This document shows, one piece after another, positions 20,481 through 30,060 of a DNA stretch of 64,000 nucleotides. Position 1 is the stretch's first letter, and the number at the start of each line of letters is the position of its first letter. The DNA lies in assembly GCF_963678635.1 (NCBI RefSeq), contig NC_087071.1:40071797-40135796 (forward strand), read 5' to 3'. The notes under the pieces were generated by a model. The model was given only the letters and a program-made list of their open reading frames with translations, was not told the origin of the DNA and ran no database searches. A program made the position numbers and the translations under genes. Source of the stretch: Symsagittifera roscoffensis. Taxonomy: Eukaryota > Xenacoelomorpha > Acoela > Convolutidae.

Positions 20481-20599
20481 GTTCTGCAACCAACCCCCCC
20501 CACTCTCCCTCACTCTTCTACTACTTATAGGTTTACTTATGCATTGAGCTGGGTAATAACAAGATGTTAAGGTGGTAAGTTATAGTTTTTTTATGGGTC

Positions 20600-22130
20600 A
20601 AGATGTGCCATTCCAAGGCAACTACTCGTTTTGAGAAATATAAGAGTTATGTTTTTACATTTTGCTCGATTTTTCTGAAACTACGATAAGAAGCTATACT
20701 GAAAACAAACATCAGTTTCGAAAAAAATCTGAAAAAACGTATAAATCACCGCATTGTATTTGAGGTTTATTGCCTTTTTATAGTAAAATTTTATGAATAA
20801 AAAACACAGCAAGACATTCAAGCAATGAAACGTTGAATTATTTATATGTAATTGCATCGAGTGAATCAGTTGGCAAAAAGATAAGTTTTTCGAAGCTTGC
20901 ATATTAAGCGATGGATCTTTGAAAAATTCCCACGTAAAGAATTATTTTACAAACTTATAAAAACTTATAAGCAAGTTTTTCAAGCGAAAATTTTTTGATT
21001 TAATTTATTTTATTTCAATTTGCTTTTCTAAGACTGATAATCAAGCGATGAAATGTTTGAAGATTTTCAAATAGGTTCATAGAGCAAAACACTTGCGAAA
21101 AGTTTGAGTTTTTTTAACCAAGCCAATCTAGCGATGATTTCTGGAATAATTCATATTGTTTCCATTGCTTGAAGCAATTAAAAAACATAGGTATTACGCT
21201 AGCTGAAAAGCACAAAATCTTATGCTGAAGTGTCTAGCAGCATATCGAGCAGTGAAAACTTTGAAAATTATCAAATTTTGATAATAAAAATCCATTCGAG
21301 AAAAAATGATGAGCTAGTTCTCCAGGCAAAGAAACTGCAAAAAAATCCAAGTTAATATCAGAGCTAACGGGTATGCAAAAAATGAGTTTCAGAAGCAAAA
21401 TGATCAAGCAATGAAATTAAGGAATGTTTTATGTTTTAAGTTGAAGCAAATCGGTTTGCCAAAGGTTTGAGTTTTTAATTACAAGATTTTTCTCAACAAT
21501 CAAGCGTTGCGAGTTTGAAATAGTTAAATTTAAACTATGAAGCAATTAAAGTAAAGTTTTTCTCAGCAAGTTATCCCACGGAGTAACTTTGAAATATTTT
21601 GAATTATCTTTCCATGGTTTTGGTTTTCTTTCTTTTTTCATTCTACGCAAGATATTGAAGCGATGAAACTTCGGATTTTTTCAATTTAATCAAACTTGCG
21701 AATCTATAGTAAAAATTATAAGTTTTTATAGGCAAGCTTTTCCTGCGACGAGACTTGTAAATACCCTAAGTCGTCTCAGAGATCAAACAGGTTTGCGAGG
21801 TATTTCCTAAACAAAAATTTGAATCATTTTGATTTATTTTCTTTGCTTCATTTGGTTCTTAAAAAACACAATTTTCTATGCAAATTGATGAGCACAAAAA
21901 AGAAGTAATTTGTTTCCTTATTTTGACTCAATTTGTGAAAAAACCGTTCCATCCAGCAGCCTATTGAGTAGGAAATGTTTGAAACATTTCAAATTCAAAG
22001 CGATTCCCACAACTGACAAAACTCGGATTAGTTTTTCAAGTAACAAAACTTCGAAATATTTGGTTTTTTTCATGGAGCGAAAAGTTTCATGTCTATATAT
22101 CGGAAGCGAACTGTTTGTGTTCATTCTAAT
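20600..22130 (+). repeat. Degenerate repeats containing AAGCGATGAAA
   Basis: The phrase CAAGCGATGAAA and close variants recur at about 20818, 20904, 20978, 21043, 21128, 21408, 21496 and 21660, at irregular spacing. They usually sit near a TTTGAA/TTTTTCAA context, so the stretch appears to be an old, decayed tandem array. No supportable gene lies in it. Short open frames at its right end (about 21910-22150) exist on both strands and are not convincing. Confidence 0.5.
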
Positions 22131-22205
22131 TAGCTTTTGATTCTTTGCCAACAATTAAAGTAAGTGAAGAGTTTGCTCAAAAAATGAGTCAAACAATTAA
22201 TACTT

Positions 22206-22390
22206 ACGCCGACAAGTTGTCCCGTATTGTTGATATCCAGTACAGCACTTGTATAATGTTTCATATACGTCTGTGTATTCCATCCAGCAACGAATTTCTG
22301 AGCTTTAAAAATAGATTCAAAATGAGACAAGACTGCTCGTATCAGGGCGAAGCCCTGAATGTTCCGACTGCCTATTAAGGTTTATAGAGC
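22206..22390 (-). pseudogene. Possible isolated exon
   Basis: On the minus strand an open frame of about 60 codons (containing KFVAGWNTQTYMKHYTSAVL) ends at a strong donor, GGC|GTAAGTATTAATTG. A CCTTAATAG near its 5' side could be the acceptor. The composition looks coding, but no other exon or family could be identified nearby. It may be a relic of a gene interrupted by the neighbouring repeats. Confidence 0.3.
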
Positions 22391-22553
22391 AGTAATAACA
22401 TTAAAAAATTAAAAGTAATAAAACAAAATGAAATTTTTTTTTAATTTGAAATTTTTTTAAACAAAAATCATCCACCCACACGCCATATAAAGTACAAAAG
22501 GATAGAATTCGCCACTTGTAACAAATCATTTATGGCAAATAAGCTTCGTTAAA

Positions 22554-22642
22554 CCAATTTGGAACGACTTCTAAGACGGATTAACTCTCCGCTTACGCGT
22601 TAATAGCGCGAATTATATCGCGCGTTAATTGTCCCAAATTGG
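22554..22642. repeat. GC-rich imperfect palindrome
   Basis: Outer complementary words CCAATTTGG (22554-22562) and CCAAATTGG (22634-22642) enclose a hairpin GCGCGA-ATTATA-TCGCGC (22606-22623) flanked by GCGTTAA words. It stands out sharply from the AT-rich surroundings. It could fold as a cruciform, or it could contain GCGCGAA-type (E2F-like) binding sites; neither role is demonstrated. Confidence 0.6.
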
Positions 22643-23149
22643 CCAAAATGGCAATCTTTAAACCCCCATAACTTTACGAAAAAAGATCAGAGGTGAAATA
22701 TCTTTTCAATTTTGAGCTCAACAACAACACTTTTCGAATGATAAAAAAAAATTCCGTCAAAAATGGCTAGTTAAAAAGTCGAAATTTGTCTGAAGAAAAA
22801 AAAACCCACCCCGAGCACAAATATTCCGTTACTTTCGTATCGAAAGTCGGAACAAAAATATGCCGTCATTTGCATCAAATAATCTATACTAAGTCGGATT
22901 TAGTTTTAAAACCGCAATGGTTAGTTTTCAATAGGTTGATTCTGGCTATGTTGGTAAAATGATTACACGTACCGAGAAAATTCTTTATTTCTTACCTGAA
23001 GTATTTTATATCTAATCTAATTTCTGGTCAGAAAACGGTTTTGAAATATTTAAATAAGACAGGGCTTTTCTTTTAATTTTTTGTTTTTCATCTTAATTTT
23101 GATCAAAAAAACGCTGAATAAATGCTTTTTCCACCGAGAAAAAAGGCTC

Positions 23150-23265
23150 ATGGTTGGGCTCAAACCCATCAGTTCTACCAGTTTTTTTTTGCTGAAACCT
23201 TTCAGACCACCAGTTTTCAAGTGGGATCAGCTAACCACTATGCTACAGAACTTGATGAAGACTGA
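23150..23265 (-). repeat. tRNA-like fragment or SINE head
   Basis: On the minus strand, TAGCATAGTGGTTAGC resembles a polymerase III A box with a D-arm (stem AGC/GCT), and GGGTTTGAGCCC, about 95 bp later, resembles a B box and T-arm. The anticodon arm is not well formed, and the intervening part is long and contains an A9 run. It is therefore not a functional tRNA and more likely a tRNA-derived SINE fragment or decayed tRNA pseudogene. No neighbouring copy exists in the window to confirm a SINE. Confidence 0.35.
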
Positions 23266-23494
23266 TAGTTGTAGCAGAGTAAGAATTGTTATAACAAGTG
23301 TTTTTTTGCATTCTCTTGGTGATACTCGAAGCGTGTATATATAGTTGCGGTTGCAATTTCAAGAAACTGTATATTTCTAAACTAGAAAACAAATAGATCT
23401 TTTCTGCGCAGAAAGATGAGAGAACTAGATTAGATAATCTATATAAAACTTCTATTTGAAAAAAAAAGCCTCTGTTGGTACGGGTAGCAATAAA

Positions 23495-23900
23495 TATAGC
23501 GATCTAAATAAATATAACTAATGGTCCCTATGTATAACTAATAATCCCTATGTATAAGTAAAAATCCCTATGTATAACTACTGATCCCTAGGTATAATTG
23601 ATGAATTGGATATTTAACTGATAATAACTTTACAAAATGAATGATCTCTGTGGTAGCTAATGATCTCTGAGTATAACTTGTGGTCTCTTTGTACAATTAT
23701 TGATGCCCATATATAACTAATAATCCCTATGCTTACCTAATTACCCCAATAAACAACTTATTCTCTCAATGTAATACTAATGATTCATATGTAACACTAA
23801 TGATTATTTTATATAACTTACAATCCCTACGTATAACTATTTATCCTTAAAAACAATAATTGATCCCTCTTATAACGAATGTTAACAAATGACCCCAAGT
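23495..23900 (+). repeat. ~24-bp tandem repeat (TAACTAATGATCCCTATGTA)
   Basis: Units of about 22-26 bp built on TATAACTAATGATCCCTATG run from 23515. They are near-perfect for the first four, then increasingly degenerate to about 23890. Confidence 0.8.
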
Positions 23901-23934
23901 TTACAAAACGTTGAAACTGTTTAGTCAAAATTCA

Positions 23935-24335
23935 AATTCGATCGAATGCACTAGGATGAATTGCTGAACCGCGCGATGAATGAACGGAGGCATGGATGGA
24001 TTGATGGATAACTGCGATAATGAATAGTTGAATCAATGAAACGCTAAAGAGAAAGATGAACGATAGATGGCTAACTGGTTGGATGGCTTGATGTTCGAAT
24101 GGGTAGTGGGTTGGATATAAATATGGATGACTAGCTGGAAAATAGGATGGCTGGGCAATGAGTTGATCGAAGGACGGACAGCTGGATAGATTGCTGATTG
24201 ATGTATTATATGATGATTGTCTAGATAATCGAATGGTTTGGTAGATTGTTGGCTGGATGGACAGATTACTGATTTTGATTGATAAATCGTCTGATGGATG
24301 GATGGCTAGATGGACGGACGGCTTGGTGCATCATT
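23935..24335 (+). repeat. GATGGATGG-type cryptic simple repeat
   Basis: Dense GGATGGATG, GGCTGGATGG and GGACGGACGG words form an irregular tetranucleotide-like repeat across about 400 bp. Open frames across it (GWMARWTDG-like) are artefacts of the repeat. Confidence 0.8.
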
Positions 24336-24694
24336 CAATCTTTTTTTCGCCCTATAAAAGCTGTTTTATACTTATAGAGCAAGATATAAAATCCTTGCTC
24401 CTGCATTTTGCTCATTCAAAACAAGATAATTGCAGAAATTTCACTAGTTTATGTAAATTAGCTTTTTGGGTGATCAAATTTTGAAGAGAAAAGCTACGTG
24501 TTTATTTAACTAAGAAGTTCATTTTTTTAAATTTTTTCGCATAGAAGAGATAAAATGAAACTATCTATTTTAAAATGAAACTATCTTTTTTTAAAAAATT
24601 TTGCATCGGACTTCCAGTTTGAAAGATAAAACGTTTGAATAAAAAAATTTTAGGCACGAAAGTCATCTAATTACCCACCTTCGTTTGAAATATT

Positions 24695-24970
24695 TCAGAT
24701 GATACAACTGAGCATGGGTTCCACTATTTTCTCCATTTGATCTTTTACTAGATCACCGTAATGAACAAAAATCATCTCAGTGTTCCAGTACAACATTTTT
24801 TTTTCAAAATTTGGCGCAACATGATCATCAAGGACGTTTTTCATCACACTCGTTTTTTTTACACGTTGGTTGATCTTATTGACAGTTGTCGGACAAAAGG
24901 TCGATGGTCCATTGCGGTGGTTGTTCAGTTGGAGGATCGGAACTGTTGCTAGCGTTAGTCTTATCAGCAA
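24695..24970 (-). CDS. Unrecognised ORF fragment
   Basis: Minus-strand frame of about 91 codons, starting without an early ATG and ending at a TGA (24695-24697). It has a plausible coding composition: an Asn/Pro-rich start (LQLNNHRNGPSTFCPTTVNK), a basic stretch, then YWNTEMIFVHYGDLVKDQ. I do not recognise it. It may be an exon or a retroelement relic, standing alone between the simple repeats and the second foldback. Confidence 0.3.
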   Translation of the reverse strand: MLIRLTLATVPILQLNNHRNGPSTFCPTTVNKINQRVKKTSVMKNVLDDHVAPNFEKKMLYWNTEMIFVHYGDLVKDQMEKIVEPMLSCII

Positions 24971-25404
24971 AAAAAAACATGAATTACGTGGAATAAATTC
25001 TTACAGTTTGGTTTTGAGCAGTCTAAATTTGCGGTTCAACTGTCATCAGCAACTGAGCTCATTTTTTGGAAAAAGTTGTTACATTTGATACTCATGGGTA
25101 GAATTGGTGTCTGGAAGACGGGAACAATATTTTCGTGTTGTTATGTTTTCATATTTGAGCTTAGATCTCCATAACAAAGAACAAGTTATAATAGGGTTTG
25201 CTCTATTGGAATTTTGCATTATGTCCATATGGTTGCTTTTTGTCTTTAACTTTCCTAGAGTTCCATCAACTTAAAAGAAAAGGTTTTTGCAATATGAAAT
25301 TTAAATCCACTTAGAAACTGTGGAAGCTGAAAAAGCAAAAAGCGAAAAGTTAGTTGCTTTCATTTTGTATTATTCACTGCTTTGATCTGTGCAGGAATTG
25401 TTTA
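24971..25404. other. Interval without a recognisable gene
   Basis: About 430 bp, moderately AT-rich, before the second foldback begins. No gene, repeat or regulatory signal could be supported. The true left end of the foldback may lie in here, because its right partner falls in the scaffold gap. Confidence 0.4.
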
Positions 25405-26179
25405 CGATTACTTGTGGTTGTTCATGTCCTTCATAGAGGTTATATTTTGGAACCTGTCCAACTCCTACCTCGTTATTACTGCTTGGTTTGAAAGAACAAA
25501 GTTTTTGCATAAAGTGACGAATTTGATACAAAGAACAAAGATTAAAGATCACTGTTCATAAACTTGAAGAAACATTTTTCAAATGATTTACAAATTTTAT
25601 TACACCTGATGTAATATGGATTAAAAAACACGAAAAGAACTTCATGAAATTTTCTTTTTCTCTTTGTTTATTGTTTTAAAAGCCGGCAAGTAAAACAAAA
25701 ATTATGCCTAAACTGTCTGATATGAGATCTTTTTATTGCATGTTTCATGACGAAAGATCTATTTTTACAACCTCAGCAATTCTTTGCGCTACAATGATAT
25801 ATTGTAATTTCGTGTGAAAAGAAAAATTAATTCACGTACAAAAGTAGGATAACTCGGTTCGATAAAAAAAGAAAACGGATGTCACGAAATCTAGACAAAA
25901 TTGGCTATGTTCATAGGAAATTTGGTTTTGATTGATTATTCTGGTGCTTTGAATCCCAACTGGGTCCCATCATTTGAATCCCAAAAATTGAATCACACAC
26001 CTTTCTGTTTGCTATAATCCGTTGGAAAAAAAACTATAATCGTTATGAAAAACATCAATTACTCAATTAACTGATCAATTCGATTGCATATCTCTCTGCG
26101 TTTTTTTGCCCTCTAAATAGGCAAAGAAATATTTAAAGTATGAACTCTTTCTAAGATTCCGAACTAATGTAATAATCTC

Positions 26180-26900
26180 GAATGTTTGTAATTTTTGATT
26201 TATGCCCGTTTGTTTGCATGTATTTATGTTTAACTGTATGTTCGTATATATTATGCATGTAAAAAAGCGTACACGTATCTAATGGGTGTAGGTTTGTCTG
26301 AATATACATGGATCCTACGTGTACGATGATTTTTTTTTATTTATGAATTAGTGTCTGTATGATCTATGTATATTTTGTAAACGGTTAACTGTCTTTATGC
26401 GGTATGTATCCATATAAAACAAGGTTGTATTGCTAAAAAATCCAAGAGTACTTGACTAGATACTAGACGTTCTATACTTGTTTCTGTGTGTCCGTGCCTA
26501 TCTGATATTTATTGATTTATTCTTCATGTCTAAATGATATCTCGATTTATGTATAAACGGGACTTATCGAAAAACTGTACGTACACATGGATGAATGGAT
26601 GCTCAGCGAAACAAGGTGTAATTTATATTTCTATGATAATTTGTACAAGTAGCTGGTCCTTTTTATGTCTGATGAGCCAAACTGAGACATAAAATTTCAA
26701 TGAACATCTTAAACATTGAAATTAATTCAAACTTATTACGCTGAAAAGTGTATAGGTATCAAAAAGTTCCAGATACTTGTGGATGGGTTGACTTGGTATG
26801 TATGGTCGAGTAAACGTATGTGCTTTGGTAATTATGTAGTTATGTTTGCTTAGAAATTTAATTATAGATTTGTTTTGTCAATTGCTTACCAACACCGTAT
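26180..26900 (+). repeat. TGTATG-rich cryptic simple sequence (left arm)
   Basis: Dense GTATGTTTGTATG-like words without a fixed period. The inverted counterpart, CATACATACA/ACACACA-rich sequence, lies at about 32440-33200. Both arms are too degenerate for phase to be assigned. Confidence 0.55.
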
Positions 26901-29444
26901 AATGCATATGATCTCAATCATAAATTTGACTATTTGTCCAAAACAGTCAAATTTTTTCAAGAAGACTCCAGATTACTCACTACAAACAATTAATGAACAT
27001 CACAGACCAGATACATAATGTGAAGCTGTAATTTTTTGATGAATGTTTGATCTCATCTAGTTTTTGATAAAAGAGTTTTATTGTACATGCTAAGCGAAGG
27101 CATTTTGAGACGCTCAAAGAAAGCTATAGGTTTATGTATAGCCCAAATTTCAACTTATTAATATATTTTGTTTGAAAAAAATCAGAGTTTTGCACAAGAT
27201 TCTATGCATGGACTTTCATGCAGCAGATATTACAGCTCTACTCTTGCCGTTGGATTTTTGTTAAATTTGTGTTTGCGTATTTGAGTTTTGTAAGTTTATT
27301 TGGCTGCTATTTTTTTGAATTCTTTTGTTCGTATGTATTCTTTTTGGTCTGTTTGTATTTTTGTAACTTTAGCAATGTATATTTCCCCTATGCTTTTAAC
27401 AAAAACCTTTGAGACGTAAATCAGTTACTATAATAGACCTAATTTAAACTCCTTATTGTTTTTGCTGAAATGTCTCAAAAACTCAAATTGTCTCTAAGCT
27501 ATAATAGTATTTGTGAGAACAGAGACATTTTGCCTTTGAAACGCAAAAATTGGGAACACAATTGCATACATGTTCAATACAGAAATTTGTTTCTCGCTAA
27601 TGCACTTTTTTTTGAAAATAACAAAACTTTTCGCGGACAAATAATGAGACAAAACCATTTTTGCTTGAGGTTTAATTTCCAATTAAATTTTTTAGCGTCA
27701 AATTTAAAAACTAAAATTTTTTTTTTGCAGAATTTATAAGAAAGAAGAGTGATCACTCCACCATAGTTAAATACAGAGTTTTTAGCATCCTAAAAATTAA
27801 TTTCATTTATATCTATCTTAAGAAATTTTAATTTTATCTCGTCAGATAAATCTTGTCATGGCTTGTAAAAAAACTATTTAATGATTTTAACATCCCACTT
27901 TGTTAAGTTATATCCTTTTTTTAAACTGTTAATAATAGTGACCAAGTTTTTTTTTTTTAGGCGTGGTAGCAATTTTAGTAACTCCAGGTTTTACTAATAA
28001 AAATTAGATATTTTTTAAATGGCTTCCAGCGATTGTACTTCCTGAAGAAACGTTTGTTCCCCAAATGACTTAGGAAATACAGGATTTATTGTTGTTCAGC
28101 CGTTCGATTAGATTTCACTCAGCCGACTTTTTTTCTCAAGAACTCTTAAGGTATTTTATAGGTTTCCTTTATCTGAGTTCCAAGTTACAGTAAAAAATCT
28201 CAAGAACATTTTTTCGAAAAAAAGCGTTAAAAGAAAACATTGTTATGAGACAAAGCCTAAATTAAGGTTTTCACATTTTTGATTGATTGTTCAGACTGCT
28301 TTCTTGGTAAGTTTCTCTTATCTGAAATCAAAGCGAGCGGTCAAGACTTTGAAACTTTTAGTAGGAAAACTTGAGTTTTCTTGAGATAACTTGAAATACA
28401 GAGAAAAGAAATGTACCAAGATAACAGTCTTGACAGTCGAAAATATGAAAAGATTCTCGAGTTTACAAAAAATCTGAGCGTTATCTCATTAAGTTTCAAT
28501 AAGGTTTTCATAGTTGTCAAGTTCGAGAGAATGATTTAGAAAATGATTAAAAACTTACTCAAAAAGTCACAATGTAAAAAAATTGCATGAAAGCAACTGA
28601 AAGAAATATGGTGGAAAAGAGTATATCAAGAGGTTGGTATCCATTTTGAAAGCATGAACAAAACTAAATCAATTAAAACATTGCACAATATATGCACAGT
28701 TTCGATATGAACCACTAATGACCGATCTGTCGTATATTCTGAAAACTAAAAGCTAAACGTTGAGTCTTCGAGTGTTAACAACTAATTCGAGTGGTAAATC
28801 ATTTGGTTACTTCTGATGATGTTACATGCACGCCTGCCTAAAAAATTGAAACCAATCAACAGAAATTTCAATTTACAAGATTCGAAATATTTACACAAAA
28901 AATCACAATTGAAAGAAAATCTATTAAATACGTCGAAAGAAAGTGCTGGTGAAATTTAAAAAAAATAATATAATTTTTTTTCTAACGAATTTCATCCTCA
29001 TGTTTTTATGTCGTTAGTTCGTTAGCAAAGTAATCATCAGATAACCACACAAAAATTCAAGGTGAAGATTTTTGATGGTTAAGTGCTTAAAAACTTATTC
29101 AAAAAGCTAATTTTCTTATATTTTGAGATCATCTTCACAGTGCCAACTTTCAATACTTCCCATCTTTAAGCTATTCAAGGGAAATGTGATAAATTAAGGT
29201 AATCTTTGGCAAAGGGAACTTTAAAAAAGTTTTAAAATAACCTTGCTTAGCATTTTCACAATGCTGGGTTTCTAATTTCCTTACCAGGGCTTTGTAGTAA
29301 AACGTAGCAGTTACTTTGAGTTTCGCGAGAACAAGACATTTCACTAAGTCATACAATTTTATCAAAGTTTTTTGAGCCCAAGTTGTTGTTTTACTTGAAG
29401 ACTGCAGTCAGTATTGCGGAAAAAAAATACATTTCTAGCTCTAC

Positions 29445-29560
29445 AAAACAATTGAGGCATGGCCGGTTTGTTCAGCGGGCAATAGCTAACCCGACGTTGC
29501 TCGTAACTACGCTCTCTGGGGACGCATCTCACTGGTGTAGTCAATGCATTTACATTTTTA
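29445..29560. other. GC-rich island near the palindrome centre (left)
   Basis: About 115 bp of markedly GC-rich sequence (for example GGCATGGCCGGTTTGTTCAGCGG and CTCTCTGGGGACGC) in an otherwise AT-rich arm. Its inverted partner is at 29945-30060. Both lie about 200-300 bp from the centre and are well conserved compared with their neighbours. No RNA-gene fold or ORF was recognised. Confidence 0.6.
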
Positions 29561-29944
29561 ACCGTATTAACATTGAAGGCTAGTGGAGCAAACTGTATGC
29601 CAAAAAATTATCCGAAAAAAATTAAGCATAAAACTATCTATCTACTAAATTGATAGTTTCCTATTCCTTAAAAATGATTCAAAATTTCTTTTATTTTCTT
29701 AAAAAAGTGAAAAATGACTCTAGTTCCCAATTCAATTGCTGTTTTCCCTGATTTTGACGTCTAAGTTAAGCGAGAACGAAATTGATTTACTTACTTTTTA
29801 AGGAAAAACATGAAAATTATAAGCACTTCCTTTCGAAAGGATTGAGAAACTATCATGTTAGTAGATAGATAATTTTATAATTCGAATAAATATTTGGCAT
29901 ACATTTTGCTCCACCAACTTTCAATGCTAAAACGGTTTAAGCTC

Positions 29945-30060
29945 CTTAGCCTTGTTTACACCAGCGGGAGGCATTCCCGCGGAGCATAGCGATAAGCATC
30001 GTCGGGTAAGCTATGTCCCGCTAAACCGACCGCCCACGCCTCACTGTTTTGTAGTGCTCG
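29945..30060. other. GC-rich island near the palindrome centre (right)
   Basis: Inverted partner of 29445-29560, containing CCGCGGAGCATAGCG and GTCGGGTAAGCTATGTCCCG. Its complement shares AGCGGG, TAGCTWACCCGACG and CTGGTGTA with the left island. Confidence 0.6.

Larger units (their letters stand above)
5660..20580. mobile_element. 15-kb foldback element with ~4-kb terminal inverted repeats
   Basis: The sequence at about 5700-9405 recurs inverted at about 16425-20560, giving a structure of roughly 15 kb. The arms match over their full length with scattered substitutions and small indels, plus one large indel of about 375 bp in the right arm. Similarity weakens beyond about 5735 and 20535, so the exact ends and any target-site duplication are uncertain. 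The interior (9405-16425) holds small ORFs, a hairpin minisatellite and iterated CTGATTGG motifs. No transposase, integrase, ATPase, capsid or polymerase gene is recognisable inside, so it looks non-autonomous. Its tips share ordered sequence blocks with the flanks of the polymerase remnants at 58-62 kb, so a Polinton-like relationship is inferred, not shown. Confidence 0.8.
16425..20580 (-). repeat. Right terminal inverted repeat arm
   Basis: Inverted counterpart of 5660-9405. It is about 0.4 kb longer, mainly because of a roughly 375-bp segment at 17985-18362 that has no match in the left arm (left junction near 7850-7875). It carries the intact zinc-finger exon (16812-17039) and mirror-image tip repeats (20130-20480). 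The rest is AT-rich and shows no other supportable gene. Confidence 0.85.

Noticed and set aside
23150-23265. Functional tRNA gene
   Set aside because: A-box and B-box-like words are present, but the anticodon arm and acceptor stem do not form and the spacing is too long; kept only as a low-confidence tRNA-like fragment.
24257-24484. 75-codon plus-strand frame with Gly/Trp/Asp repeats
   Set aside because: Its first part is translated GATGG simple repeat and its remainder has no coding signal.
27218-27412. Hydrophobic, Phe/Cys-rich frame, mirrored at 31800-32030 on the minus strand
   Set aside because: The mirrored frame follows from the palindrome. The composition is what T-rich simple sequence gives, and the two copies are not alignable beyond their first residues.
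29445-29560. 5S rRNA or snRNA gene in the GC-rich island
   Set aside because: No match to the internal control region of 5S or to known snRNA 5' ends could be seen, and the mirrored copy argues for an arm-borne element feature.
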